Below the pieces are notes generated by a model, which ran no database searches, was not told the origin of the DNA, and was given only the letters and a program-made list of their open reading frames with translations. This document shows positions 8,072 through 16,731 of a stretch of DNA of 64,000 nt, piece after piece. How positions within the stretch are numbered: the stretch's first letter is position 1; every line of letters starts with the position of its first letter. A program made the position numbers and the translations under genes. The stretch comes from UBA1067 sp050874585. Its GTDB lineage: Bacteria > Verrucomicrobiota > Kiritimatiellia > RFP12 > UBA1067. The stretch is from NCBI GenBank assembly GCA_050874585.1, contig JBNMKZ010000002.1, positions 31,110 to 95,109 of the forward strand, read 5' to 3'.

Positions 8072-10085
8072 CCCCTACCTGAAGCCGTTTGAGGCGGCGA
8101 TTCGTGGGCGGGCCAACCATGCGTTTGCCCGCGCCTTGGACTTGACGGGTGGAAAGGTCTCCCTTGCGGATTGGGCTTCGGCGCACGAGTACTACGGTTT
8201 GCATCGTCGCCGCGTGCGCGGCAGAATGGGGTGGATTTTCCGCGAATGGGCACCGCATGCGACGTCGATGTGGCTGGTGGGGGATTTCTCGCGCTGGCAG
8301 ATTGACCCGCGATTCGAATGCCGCCGCTTGGAGCATTCAGATGTCTGGGAGTGCCGCGTTGAGGGCGACCTGATTCGCCATGGCGACAATTATCGGCTTG
8401 AGATTCGCTGGGAAGGGGGGCACGGCGAGCGCATCCCTGCCTATGCGCGTTATGTCGTGCAGGATCATACGACCGACCTCTTCTGTGCACGGGTCTGGGA
8501 ACCGAAACGGAAGTACCGCTGGCAAAACGAATCCCCACAGGGCGTTCGCGGACGCTTTACGCCTCTCATCTATGAGGCCCATGTCGGCATGGCGACCGAG
8601 GATCCTCGCGTGGGAACCTATACGGACTTTCGGGACAATGTCCTGCCGCGAATCAAGAAGGCCGGATACAATACGGTTCAGCTCATGGGCATTATGGAGC
8701 ATCCGTACTACGGGAGCTTCGGTTACCATGTGAGTTCCTTTTACGCGGCATCTTCGCGGTTTGGCACGCCGGACGATTTGAAGTCCCTGATTGATGCGGC
8801 GCATGGAATGGGGTTGCGGGTCATTATGGACCTTGTCCATTCCCATGCCGTCAAGAACGAGCGCGACGGTCTGTCGCTCTTCGACGGGACGGACTACCAG
8901 TACTTTCATTCGGGGGCGAAGGGCTGGCATACGGCCTGGGATAGCCGATGCTTCGATTACGGCAAGACGAATGTCCTGCACTTCCTCCTGTCGAATTGCC
9001 GCTTTTGGCTTGACGAGTACCATTTTGACGGCTTCCGGTTTGATGGCGTGACGTCCATGCTCTTCTGGAATCATGGGCTGGGCGAGGCGTTCACGAACTA
9101 CGGAATGTATTTTGACGGCTCGATGGACGACGATGCCTGGGCCTATCTCCAGATGGCGAATCGCGTGATTCACGAGTCGCATCCCGGGGCGATAACGATT
9201 GCCGAGGATGTGTCGGGGATGCCCGGGTGCGCCGCACCGGTGACGGATTGCGGCATTGGGTTCGACTATCGCATGGCGATGGGTGTGCCCGATTTCTGGT
9301 TTAACTTGGCCGAGAAGGTGAAGGACGAGGACTGGCCAATGGGGGGAATCTTCTACGAACTGACGAATCGGCGTGCCGAGGAGCGTGTCGTCAGTTACGT
9401 GGAGTCCCACGACCAGGCCTTGGTTGGCGGAAAGACCTTCTTCTTCCAGTTGGCGGACGCGGCGATTTATGAGGGCATGGCCACGGACCAGCACGGGCAG
9501 GCGATTGAGCGGGCGATTGCCCTGCACAAGATGGTTCGCCTGGCGACCTGTGCACTCAATGGCGGAGCCTACCTGAATTTCATGGGCAATGAGTTCGGGC
9601 ATCCTGAGTGGATTGATTTTCCGCGTCAGGAGAACGGATGGAGTTATGCGCATGCGCGGCGGCAGTGGTCGCTTCGGGATGACGAGGGGCTGAGGTTCAA
9701 GGCGCTCGGCGATTTTGATGAGGTGATGTTGCATGAACTGTCGGCAGCCCGGGCCTTCTTCGGCGAGGGGTTCGGCGCGGCGAAGCCGACGCAGCTTGTG
9801 GCCAACGAGTCCGATAAGGTTCTGGCCTTTGTCCGTGGCAACTTGCTGTTTGTCTTCAATTTCAACCCCGTTCGGTCGTTTGAGGACTATGGAATCCTTG
9901 TTCCCCCGGCTTCTGACTGGCGGCATCTGTTTGACACGGATGAGCCTCGATTCAGCGGGCAGGGGCGGATTGAGCCGAATCGGGTCTATGCGCCCGTGTT
10001 GGTTCCTTATCGCGGCGAACTTGTCCAGCAGGTGCGGCTCTATCTTCCGGCGCGAACGGCCATTGTGCTGAAGCGTCAAATTTGA
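8052..10085 (+). CDS. glgB: 1,4-alpha-glucan branching enzyme, eukaryote-like GH13
   Basis: This 677-residue enzyme creates alpha-1,6 branches in glycogen. It has an N-terminal CBM48-like region (EYYGLHRRRVRGRMGWIFREWAPHAT) and a GH13 barrel. The catalytic residues are Asp331 (FRFDGVTS), Glu385 (IAEDVSG) and the transition-state Asp454 (VESHDQ). The opening DPYLKPFEAAIR and the motif EHPYYGSFGYHVSSFYAASSR resemble the eukaryotic/GBE1-type subgroup rather than E. coli GlgB. It starts inside glgA. The promoter of tRNA-Lys overlaps the last bases of the gene. Confidence 0.95.
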   Translation: MVHLLDDPYLKPFEAAIRGRANHAFARALDLTGGKVSLADWASAHEYYGLHRRRVRGRMGWIFREWAPHATSMWLVGDFSRWQIDPRFECRRLEHSDVWECRVEGDLIRHGDNYRLEIRWEGGHGERIPAYARYVVQDHTTDLFCARVWEPKRKYRWQNESPQGVRGRFTPLIYEAHVGMATEDPRVGTYTDFRDNVLPRIKKAGYNTVQLMGIMEHPYYGSFGYHVSSFYAASSRFGTPDDLKSLIDAAHGMGLRVIMDLVHSHAVKNERDGLSLFDGTDYQYFHSGAKGWHTAWDSRCFDYGKTNVLHFLLSNCRFWLDEYHFDGFRFDGVTSMLFWNHGLGEAFTNYGMYFDGSMDDDAWAYLQMANRVIHESHPGAITIAEDVSGMPGCAAPVTDCGIGFDYRMAMGVPDFWFNLAEKVKDEDWPMGGIFYELTNRRAEERVVSYVESHDQALVGGKTFFFQLADAAIYEGMATDQHGQAIERAIALHKMVRLATCALNGGAYLNFMGNEFGHPEWIDFPRQENGWSYAHARRQWSLRDDEGLRFKALGDFDEVMLHELSAARAFFGEGFGAAKPTQLVANESDKVLAFVRGNLLFVFNFNPVRSFEDYGILVPPASDWRHLFDTDEPRFSGQGRIEPNRVYAPVLVPYRGELVQQVRLYLPARTAIVLKRQI

Positions 10086-10091
10086 TATACT
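10081..10091 (+). promoter_or_regulatory. tRNA-Lys promoter overlapping the glgB stop
   Basis: AAATTTGATATACT gives an extended -10 (TGA then TATACT at 10086-10091) that overlaps the glgB stop codon at 10083-10085. The mature tRNA starts 17 bases after the hexamer, leaving a leader of about 10 bases. Confidence 0.6.
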
Positions 10092-10107
10092 ATGCGGCCA
10101 ATGACCT

Positions 10108-10184
10108 CGGACTGTAGCTCAGCTGGTAGAGCACGACACTTTTAATGTTGGGGTCGCGGGTCCGATCCCCGCCAGTCCGACCAC
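10108..10184 (+). tRNA. tRNA-Lys (anticodon TTT)
   Basis: The cloverleaf folds as acceptor CGGACTG/CAGTCCG, D stem GCTC/GAGC, anticodon stem CGACA/TGTTG with loop CTTTTAA (anticodon TTT), T stem GCGGG/CCCGC, discriminator A, and an encoded CCA. The T loop reads TCCGATC, with C where almost all tRNAs have T55 (TTC). The fold is otherwise complete. Confidence 0.93.
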
Positions 10185-10291
10185 TCTTTTCCCCGTCAGC
10201 TTGCGTTATTCGTTTAATGTATGTGGGCTTTTTTTGTCGGCAACATTCGTTTAGAAGGGGGCATCCGTCCCGGTTTTGGCGGCGGGGTGGA

Positions 10292-10321
10292 TTGACCGAG
10301 GAAAGATGAAGATGGTATAAT
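10292..10321 (+). promoter_or_regulatory. Promoter of tRNA-Arg (and probably parC)
   Basis: TTGACC at 10292-10297 and TATAAT at 10316-10321 are separated by 18 bases, with TGG before the -10. This is the clearest -35/-10 pair in the window. It lies 80 bases before tRNA-Arg. In the leader, GCCCG at 10389-10393 can pair with CGGGC at 10401-10405, which includes the tRNA acceptor strand. Confidence 0.75.
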
Positions 10322-10401
10322 GTGCGGCGTTTTGTGAAGACTGACAGCGTAGTGAACTACTTGAAATTGCCAAAAGAAGATTAAAAAGCCCGAAAGCCAA
10401 C

Positions 10402-10478
10402 GGGCCTGTAGCTCATTTGGACAGAGCAACTGCCTTCTAAGCAGTGGGTAGCGGGTTCGAATCCCGCCAGGCCCGCCA
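10402..10478 (+). tRNA. tRNA-Arg (anticodon TCT)
   Basis: Acceptor GGGCCTG/CAGGCCC, D stem GCTC/GAGC, anticodon stem ACTGC/GCAGT with loop CTTCTAA (anticodon TCT, reading AGA), T stem GCGGG/CCCGC with the normal loop TTCGAAT, discriminator G and encoded CCA. parC starts 24 bases downstream with no promoter between, so the tRNA is likely processed from a shared transcript. Confidence 0.96.
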
Positions 10479-10502
10479 ATTGCGGTCGAGAAGATTTTAG
10501 AG

Positions 10503-12737
10503 ATGCCCAAGAACACGAATAACGATAACCAACCACCGAGTCTATTTGACAACCTGGATCTTTTTAGCAAGCCAACAGGCGGAAAAGAGTCGACTCCGCC
10601 CGAACAGGCGGCGTCGAGCGGCGGTACGGCGAAGGCCGTCGCCTCCGCTGATGGTGACAAGGCGTCGCGCGTGCCGCCCTCTACGGAGGAAAAGGGCCTG
10701 ACGGGTACCGGCCCGATGAAGGAACTCTACGATTTCAACTTCCGCCACTATTCGGCCTATGTCATCTGTTCCCGTGCCATTCCTGCGGTGGAGGATGGGC
10801 TGAAGCCCGTTCAGCGGCGCATCATGCACTCCCTTTGGGAAAAGGACGACGGGCGCTACACGAAGGTGGCGAACATCGTCGGTCATGCCATGCAGTACCA
10901 TCCGCATGGCGACGCGTCGATTGGCGATGCCATTGTGGTCTTGGCGAACAAGCTTTGGGGTGAGGGCAAGGGCTACCTGATTGACGGACAGGGTAACTAC
11001 GGCTCCCTTTATACGGGCATGCCTCACGCGGCGACGCGTTACATTGAATGCCGTCTGACCGATTTGGCTCGCAAGGAAGTCTTCAACAAGAAGACGACGA
11101 CATTCGTGCCGAATTACGATGGACGAAAGGAAGAGCCCGTCTACCTGCCGGCGAAGATACCGCTCTTGCTGATGATGGGGGCGGACGGCATCGCGGTCGG
11201 TCTTTCGACGGCCATTCTGCCGCACAACTTCATTGAACTTCTGGAGTCTGAAATCAACCTGCTTCAGAAGAAGCCCGTTGTCCTCTATCCGGACTTCCAG
11301 TTGGGCGGCATTATGGATGTTTCCGAATACGCGGACGGGCTCGGCAAGGTCAAGGTTAGAGCCCGCATCGAGCCGGAGGACAAGTCGAAGCTTGTCATCA
11401 CGGAATTGCCGTGGGGCGAGACGACCGATACGCTTTCGGCATCCATTGAGGATGCCATCAAGAAGAAAAAGGTCGCCGTTCGTAAGATTCACGACTTGAC
11501 GAGCGAGAGCGTCCGCATTGAGCTTGAACTTCAGGCGGGAGCGAGTCAGGAAAAGACGATGACGGCGCTCTATGCGTTTACGAACTGCGAGAAATCCATT
11601 GCCTCGCGTCCGATTGTGCTTGATGATGGGCGGCCGCGCCTGATGAGCGTGACGGAGATCCTGAAGAAGAACGTCGAGCGGCTCATGGCGTTGACGAAGC
11701 GCGAACAGGAGATTCGTCTCCAGGAACTGGACGACCTCTTCCATGCCCGCACGCTGGACCGCATCTTTATCGAAGAGCGCATCTACAAGCGCATTGAGAA
11801 CGAGAAGACGTTTGAGGGCGTTCAGAAGACGGTGATTGACGGCTTTCGTCCTTTCCGAAAGGAGCTTCGCCGCGATGTGACGAACGAGGATGTCGACCGT
11901 CTTCTCAAGTTGCAGATTCGCCGCATTTCGCAGTTTGACATTGACCGCAATCGCGAGGAAATCAAGGAGATTCAAGCGGAGGAACGCGAAGTCCAGGACA
12001 ATCTTGTTCACCTTCGGGCGTTTGTCGTGAAGTACCTGAAGCGGCTGATTCGCGAGTACGCGAAGAAGTATCCCCGCTGTACGCGGATTGAGAAGGGGGC
12101 CTTCAAGCAGGTCGACGTCAAGGCGATTACGGCCAGCGAACTGACGATTCGCTGGGATCGCGAGAACAACTACGTCGGGTCTGGCCTGCGCGGTGGGGAC
12201 GAACTCTTCAAGTGCTCTTCGCTGGACGAACTCATCTTCGTCTGGCGCGACGGCCGCTTCAAGAAGACCCAGCCGGAGGATAAGATTTTCGTCGACAAGG
12301 ACCTGCTGGCCGTCCTTCGCTACGACCAGGAGAAGGATCGTGAGACGCGAGACTTCACCTGCGTCTACGAAGAGGGTGGCTATGGTTTCAGCTACATCAA
12401 GCGTTTCAGGTTCGGTGGCTTGATTCGCAACAAGGAGTACCGCCTGGCCCCGGAGAAGCCGAAGTCGAAGATTATCTTCTTCCAGGAGGGTTGCCCCGAC
12501 ACGCTTTACGTCAAGTTCAAGCCGGCGAAGAACCAGAAGATTCACCAGCAGTACTTCCTGCCGAAAGAGCAGGTCAAGCGTTCGGGGGCGGAGGACGGTG
12601 CGCAGGAGGTCGTCGTCATTCGCAGCGCGTCCGCCAAGGGCAAGCAGCTGACGACGAAACCGATCTCGCGCATCTCTTCGGCAAAGGGAAGTTGGTGGGA
12701 CAATTCGGAGCCTCCGTCCAAGGGGATTCTTGATTAA
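10503..12737 (+). CDS. parC: Topoisomerase IV subunit A (ParC-like type IIA topoisomerase)
   Basis: This 744-residue breakage-reunion subunit carries the signature DGLKPVQRRIMHSL, YHPHGDASIGDAIV and the active-site Tyr180 in AATRYIECRL. The first ~65 residues are a low-complexity Ser/Pro/Ala/Gly extension. The C-terminal ~220 residues contain SLDELIFVWRDGRFK and GFSYIKRFRFGGLIRNKEY, which resemble Bacteroidetes ParC. No GyrA-box beta-pinwheel repeats are seen, favouring topoisomerase IV (decatenation) over gyrase. ParE is not in the window. The ATG lies 24 bases after tRNA-Arg. Confidence 0.85.
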   Translation: MPKNTNNDNQPPSLFDNLDLFSKPTGGKESTPPEQAASSGGTAKAVASADGDKASRVPPSTEEKGLTGTGPMKELYDFNFRHYSAYVICSRAIPAVEDGLKPVQRRIMHSLWEKDDGRYTKVANIVGHAMQYHPHGDASIGDAIVVLANKLWGEGKGYLIDGQGNYGSLYTGMPHAATRYIECRLTDLARKEVFNKKTTTFVPNYDGRKEEPVYLPAKIPLLLMMGADGIAVGLSTAILPHNFIELLESEINLLQKKPVVLYPDFQLGGIMDVSEYADGLGKVKVRARIEPEDKSKLVITELPWGETTDTLSASIEDAIKKKKVAVRKIHDLTSESVRIELELQAGASQEKTMTALYAFTNCEKSIASRPIVLDDGRPRLMSVTEILKKNVERLMALTKREQEIRLQELDDLFHARTLDRIFIEERIYKRIENEKTFEGVQKTVIDGFRPFRKELRRDVTNEDVDRLLKLQIRRISQFDIDRNREEIKEIQAEEREVQDNLVHLRAFVVKYLKRLIREYAKKYPRCTRIEKGAFKQVDVKAITASELTIRWDRENNYVGSGLRGGDELFKCSSLDELIFVWRDGRFKKTQPEDKIFVDKDLLAVLRYDQEKDRETRDFTCVYEEGGYGFSYIKRFRFGGLIRNKEYRLAPEKPKSKIIFFQEGCPDTLYVKFKPAKNQKIHQQYFLPKEQVKRSGAEDGAQEVVVIRSASAKGKQLTTKPISRISSAKGSWWDNSEPPSKGILD

Positions 12738-12748
12738 GCTGGAGGCGC

Positions 12749-13654
12749 ATGAAAAAGGGAAAGGTTGCCGTCAATGTCGAGTATGGTGCGCTCAGGTTCT
12801 TTTGCGGGCTTGTCAATGTCGTGCCGTACCGTCTGGCGATGGCGGCGGCGCATGGACTGGCGATTCTGCTCTTTGATGTCTTTCGCTTCAAGCGGACGCG
12901 GACGCTGTCGCGCATCCGCTCGGTCTTTCCCGAGAAGAGTGAACGCGAAGCTGCCGCGATAGCGCGGCAGTCGTTGACGAATGTGCTTCAGTCCGCCGTC
13001 GAGATGATGCGGGCCGCCAAACTGACGCGCTCGTGGATGGATCGCCATGTCAAGGACGGGCGGCTTTATAAGGATCGCCTGCAGGCCCTGGTTGACGAAG
13101 GTCGCGGTGTTGTCATCATGGTGCCGCATTCGGGCAACTGGTACATGGCCGCCTGGTCGATGGCGCGGTATGGCCTGCCGCTTTTCGCCATTGCCGCGCG
13201 CCAGCGCAATCCGAAGGTCGATGCGTGGATGAAGCGGCAGTACGGGGATATTGAAGTTCTTGATCGTGACGAGAAGTCGACGCTCGTCAAGATTAAGGAG
13301 AAGTTGCAGGCGGGTCGTGCGTTCGCCATCCTGCCCGATTTGCGTGTGCGGACGAAGGATGTCGCGGCGGATTTTCTCGGAGGTACGGCGAACGTGAGCC
13401 ATGCGGGGGCGATGTTCGCCGTCAAGTGTGGTTCGCCGATTGTCGTGGCGGCTATGCATCGTGAGGGAAGGCAACATGTCTTCAACCATATCGCGACCTT
13501 GCGTCCGAATCCTGCGGCCCCCGATGCGAAGGAAGAGGCGCGTCGGTTGACGCGGGAGGTCCTCTCGCTCCTGGATGGAGAGGTCCGTTCACGTCCCGGG
13601 GAATGGTTCTGGTTCAACAAGCGCTGGATTCTTGAGCCGGTTCAGTCCCGATAG
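12749..13654 (+). CDS. LpxL/HtrB-like lipid acyltransferase
   Basis: The 301-residue protein has the layout of the lysophospholipid/lipid A late acyltransferase family. An N-terminal hydrophobic segment (about 20-45) is followed by the catalytic motif HSGNWYMAAW (the family's HxxNWE-like site), then LPDLRVRTKDVAADFLGG and PGEWFWFNKRW. It probably adds a secondary acyl chain to lipid A or a related lipid at the inner membrane. It lies 11 bases after parC. The gene immediately before the polyene-like operon might act on the same lipid, though that operon has its own promoter. Confidence 0.75.
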   Translation: MKKGKVAVNVEYGALRFFCGLVNVVPYRLAMAAAHGLAILLFDVFRFKRTRTLSRIRSVFPEKSEREAAAIARQSLTNVLQSAVEMMRAAKLTRSWMDRHVKDGRLYKDRLQALVDEGRGVVIMVPHSGNWYMAAWSMARYGLPLFAIAARQRNPKVDAWMKRQYGDIEVLDRDEKSTLVKIKEKLQAGRAFAILPDLRVRTKDVAADFLGGTANVSHAGAMFAVKCGSPIVVAAMHREGRQHVFNHIATLRPNPAAPDAKEEARRLTREVLSLLDGEVRSRPGEWFWFNKRWILEPVQSR

Positions 13655-13662
13655 GGAAACGG

Positions 13663-13675
13663 ATTTTGGTATAAT
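13663..13675 (+). promoter_or_regulatory. Promoter of the polyene-like lipid operon
   Basis: ATTTTGGTATAAT ends with TATAAT at 13670-13675 and carries the TGG extension. The ATG of the dehydratase is 10 bases further on (13686), so the mRNA leader should be only a few bases. No -35 is visible. Confidence 0.7.
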
Positions 13676-13685
13676 ACGCACCGAT

Positions 13686-14174
13686 ATGGCGGATAGCGAA
13701 CAGACAACCGAAGCGTTTCCCACACTTGCCGAACTGTTGCCCCAGGCGAAGCCCATGATCCTTCTGACGGATTATGAGCCGCCTGCGGCGGACGGCTCGG
13801 TGACGGCGTTCGTCGACATTGACGCGGAGTCGCCGTTCTTTGATGCGACTCAGGGGGGCGTTCCCGGCTGTGTGAGCCTGGAGTACATGGCCCAGACCAT
13901 GGCTCTTTGCACGGGGTTGCACCGTCGTCGGCAGGGGCTAAGGCCTAAGCTTGGCTTTGTGCTCGGTTCGCGGCGGTTGGAGATTTCGATTCCTCTGTTC
14001 GTGCCAGGGTGTCGGTATTGCGTCCGCGTGTCGTGCGTCTATACGGACGAGTCCTTCGGTTCGTTTGACTGTGAGATTCGTGGTCCGGCGGGGGATGTCG
14101 TCGCCAAGGCTCAGATGACGGCCTTTCAGCCAGAGGATGACATGACGCCTGAAATGATGAAGGAATATCGATAG
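13686..14174 (+). CDS. 3-hydroxyacyl-ACP dehydratase-like hotdog protein (ApeP type)
   Basis: The 162-residue protein resembles the FabA/FabZ-like hotdog dehydratases of aryl-polyene loci. LAELLPQAKPMILLTDY corresponds to the LPHRPPMLLLD start of such proteins. PFFDATQGGVPGCVSLEYMAQTMAL is the hotdog helix region, and GFVLGSRRLEI the following strand. It would remove water from the growing 3-hydroxyacyl-ACP. The ATG is 10 bases after the -10 element, so translation is probably near-leaderless. The longer frame starting at 13575 is rejected because it begins before the promoter. The ketosynthase gene follows after 18 bases. Confidence 0.75.
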   Translation: MADSEQTTEAFPTLAELLPQAKPMILLTDYEPPAADGSVTAFVDIDAESPFFDATQGGVPGCVSLEYMAQTMALCTGLHRRRQGLRPKLGFVLGSRRLEISIPLFVPGCRYCVRVSCVYTDESFGSFDCEIRGPAGDVVAKAQMTAFQPEDDMTPEMMKEYR

Positions 14175-14192
14175 GAATGGAGGGTGTGAGGT

Positions 14193-15416
14193 ATGCGTAG
14201 AGTCGTGGTGACGGGTCGGGGTGTCGTCAGTTCGCTTGGGTTTTCGGCCGATGCGGCTTTTGAGCGTCTTCGGACACCTGTGAACTGCGTGAAGGTTTCG
14301 GAAGATCTTGCAACTTATCGGGGCCTTCAGACGCGGCTGTGGGCGCCTTCGAACTTCCAGCGTCCGCCGGAATACACGCGAAAGGTCATCCGGACGATGA
14401 GCCCGGTCTCGATTCTCGCGCTGAATGCGACGGAGCAGGCGTTGAGGGAGGCGGGGCTTGAGGGCGATCCGATTGTGAAGAGCGGACGGCTCGGCGTTGC
14501 CTACGGATCCTGCTCGGGGGGCATTGACGCGTGTGCGGACTTCTTCTCCATCGTCAAGGATCATGAAGTTCGCAATGTGACGAGTTCGACCTACATCAAG
14601 ATGATGCCGCAGACGACGGCGGTGAACCTTTCGGTCCACTTCGGAACAACGGGGCGGATTCTGCCGACGGGTACGGCCTGCACGTCGGGTTCGCTGGCCA
14701 TTGGCGAGGCGTATGAGGCGATTGCCTTCGGCAAACAGGATGTGATGATTGCCGGGGGTGCGGAAGAGTTCAGCGTGACACAGGTCTCGGTCTTTGACAC
14801 GCTCTTTGCGACTTCGCGGCGGAATGACGAGCCGCAGGCAACGCCGCGCGCCTTTGACAAGAACCGTGACGGACTAGTCATTGGCGATGGCGCGGGTACG
14901 CTGATTCTGGAGGAGCGCGACCGGGCGATTGCGCGTGGGGCGAAGATTTACGCCGAGGTCGTTGGCTTCGGCATCAACACGGACGGCCGGCATGTGACGC
15001 AGCCGAATGCCGAGACGATGGCCATCGCCCTCAAGCTGGCACTGGAAGATGCCGGACTTTCTTCGTCTGCCATTGGGTATGTGAACGCCCACGGCACCGC
15101 GACCGACCTCGGGGACATTGCCGAGGGCACGGCCACGCAGTCCGTCTTCGGGCCTGGTAAGGTCCCGGTCAGCACGATTAAGGGCTATACGGGGCATACG
15201 CTTGGGGCGTGTGGGGCGATTGAGGCCGTCATGACAATAGGCATGATGAATGCGGACTGGTACGCGCCGAACCTGAATCTGACCGAACCCGATCCGCGCT
15301 GCGGCGAGCACGACTTCATCACGGGGGCGGGGCGGTCGTTCTCGTCCGACTACGTGATGTCGAACAACTTCGCCTTTGGCGGTGTGAACACCTCGCTGAT
15401 TTTCCGCCGCGTATGA
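14193..15416 (+). CDS. Beta-ketoacyl-ACP synthase (FabF-like, polyene ketosynthase)
   Basis: The 407-residue condensing enzyme has the complete Cys-His-His triad: Cys163 in GTACTSGS, His300 in NAHGTATDLGD and His335 in KGYTGHTLGA. The start MRRVVVTGRGVVSSLG is typical of FabB/FabF. The directly overlapping chain-length-factor partner, together with the dehydratase and reductase, indicates a KS/CLF pair making a polyunsaturated acyl chain, as ApeO/ApeC do for aryl polyenes, rather than housekeeping fatty acids. Its stop overlaps the next ATG (ATGA at 15413). Confidence 0.9.
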   Translation: MRRVVVTGRGVVSSLGFSADAAFERLRTPVNCVKVSEDLATYRGLQTRLWAPSNFQRPPEYTRKVIRTMSPVSILALNATEQALREAGLEGDPIVKSGRLGVAYGSCSGGIDACADFFSIVKDHEVRNVTSSTYIKMMPQTTAVNLSVHFGTTGRILPTGTACTSGSLAIGEAYEAIAFGKQDVMIAGGAEEFSVTQVSVFDTLFATSRRNDEPQATPRAFDKNRDGLVIGDGAGTLILEERDRAIARGAKIYAEVVGFGINTDGRHVTQPNAETMAIALKLALEDAGLSSSAIGYVNAHGTATDLGDIAEGTATQSVFGPGKVPVSTIKGYTGHTLGACGAIEAVMTIGMMNADWYAPNLNLTEPDPRCGEHDFITGAGRSFSSDYVMSNNFAFGGVNTSLIFRRV

Positions 15417-16003
15417 CAAGCACCATCTATCTTTCGGCTTTTGCGGTGTTGCCGTCGGGTGAGGCCCCGGACGTGTCGTTCGTGCCGCCCCTCGTCCGTC
15501 GTCGCCTGTCGCCCTTGCAAAAAATCTACTTCGCCTTGGCGCATGTGGCGGAAACGACCCCTGCGGCTTCGTCGGTCTTTGCAACACGAGATGGGGAGGA
15601 CGCCTTTACGCGGCGGATTGTCTCCGCCTTCAACGAGGACGGATCGGTCTCGCCCCATCTGTTCAGTGCCTCCGTCTACAATGCCGCGCCCGGACTTTGG
15701 AGCGTCTTCACGAAGAACCGTGCGCCCTATACTTCCATTGCGGCGGATGCCGATACGATTGAGTGCGGACTGTTGGAGTCGTTGAAAAACGCGGCTTCAA
15801 CGCTTTTCGTCTATGCGGAAGAGACGAATGGTGGCTACGGCGCGGCGGTCTTGTTCTCGCGCACGGCGGGAACGCGTCGACTCGTGGTCTCGCCTGGGGA
15901 CGCTTCGCGGCCGCCGCTGACATTCCAGGCCTTGTCCGATTTTCTTTCGGGCGCATCCCGGCAGCTGGCTGGGCGTTGGGTGACGCTTTGCGACGACGAA
16001 TGA
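15413..16003 (+). CDS. Ketosynthase chain-length-factor-like protein (ApeC type)
   Basis: This 196-residue protein resembles the beta-ketoacyl-synthase-like N-terminal family (Ketoacyl-synt_2) found as the small partner of aryl-polyene ketosynthases. PLVRRRLSPLQKIYFALAH and SVYNAAPGLWSVFTKNRAP are characteristic. There is no ketosynthase active-site cysteine, as expected for a non-catalytic subunit. Overlaps of ATGA type join it to both neighbours, which would give matched translation of the pair. Confidence 0.7.
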   Translation: MTSTIYLSAFAVLPSGEAPDVSFVPPLVRRRLSPLQKIYFALAHVAETTPAASSVFATRDGEDAFTRRIVSAFNEDGSVSPHLFSASVYNAAPGLWSVFTKNRAPYTSIAADADTIECGLLESLKNAASTLFVYAEETNGGYGAAVLFSRTAGTRRLVVSPGDASRPPLTFQALSDFLSGASRQLAGRWVTLCDDE

Positions 16004-16731
16004 GCGCGAAAGCCGTCATTCGCGGCGGTCTGTCGCTGGCGTTGTTCGTCGTCTTTGGCGTGGGGGCGGTGCTCATGACCCCGCTGATGCTTGTGCTGCG
16101 CCGCCCTGAATCGTGCCAGCCGCTTGTCCGATTCGCCTGGCGGCCATTGTTGGGACTCTTCATTCTCTTTCGCCTGATGCGCGTGGACACGTCCAATTTG
16201 GGGCCGATTAGGGGATCGGTCATTGCGATGAACCACCCGTCGCTGATTGATGTCGTCGTCCTTTCGGTCCTTCTGCCGCGAACGCTTTACGTGGCCAAGC
16301 ACGCGCTTCGGTCGAATCCAATTGTCGCGGCCATCGTGCGGCACACCTCGTTGCCGGACGATGCGAACCTGCCGAACGCGGCGGCCCCTTACCTGGAGAA
16401 GGGGTGGAACGTGCTCATCTTTCCCGAGGGGACGCGCTCACCGGCCGAGGGCGGACTTCGTCCCCTGCACCGTGGCGCGGCGCAATTGGCCTTGCGTACG
16501 GGGTCTCCCCTCGTGTGCATCGGGCTGTTCGTCTCGCGGCGGATACTTGGAAAGGGGCAACCGCCTTGGGATCTTGGTTCGAAAACGGTTCGCTACTCGC
16601 TTGTCGCCGATTGTCCGGCCCCGGTGGCGGCGGCGCAGGGCGAGAGCCTTCACGCGGCGGCACGGCGGGTGACGGAGTCCATTGCGCGGCGGCTTGAACG
16701 GCTGATGGCGCAGGCAAAGGAGATGACATGA
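16000..16731 (+). CDS. PlsC-like 1-acyl-glycerol-3-phosphate acyltransferase family protein
   Basis: The 243-residue protein has two N-terminal hydrophobic stretches (about 8-35 and 45-60). The PlsC block I follows as NHPSLIDVV, where NHxxxxD is expected, and block III as FPEGTRSPAEGG. It should transfer an acyl chain from ACP or CoA to a glycerol-type or polyene head group at the membrane. Aryl-polyene loci usually encode such an acyltransferase. ATG 16000 overlaps the previous stop, and the frame's longer upstream portion lies inside the CLF gene. Confidence 0.8.
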   Translation: MSAKAVIRGGLSLALFVVFGVGAVLMTPLMLVLRRPESCQPLVRFAWRPLLGLFILFRLMRVDTSNLGPIRGSVIAMNHPSLIDVVVLSVLLPRTLYVAKHALRSNPIVAAIVRHTSLPDDANLPNAAAPYLEKGWNVLIFPEGTRSPAEGGLRPLHRGAAQLALRTGSPLVCIGLFVSRRILGKGQPPWDLGSKTVRYSLVADCPAPVAAAQGESLHAAARRVTESIARRLERLMAQAKEMT

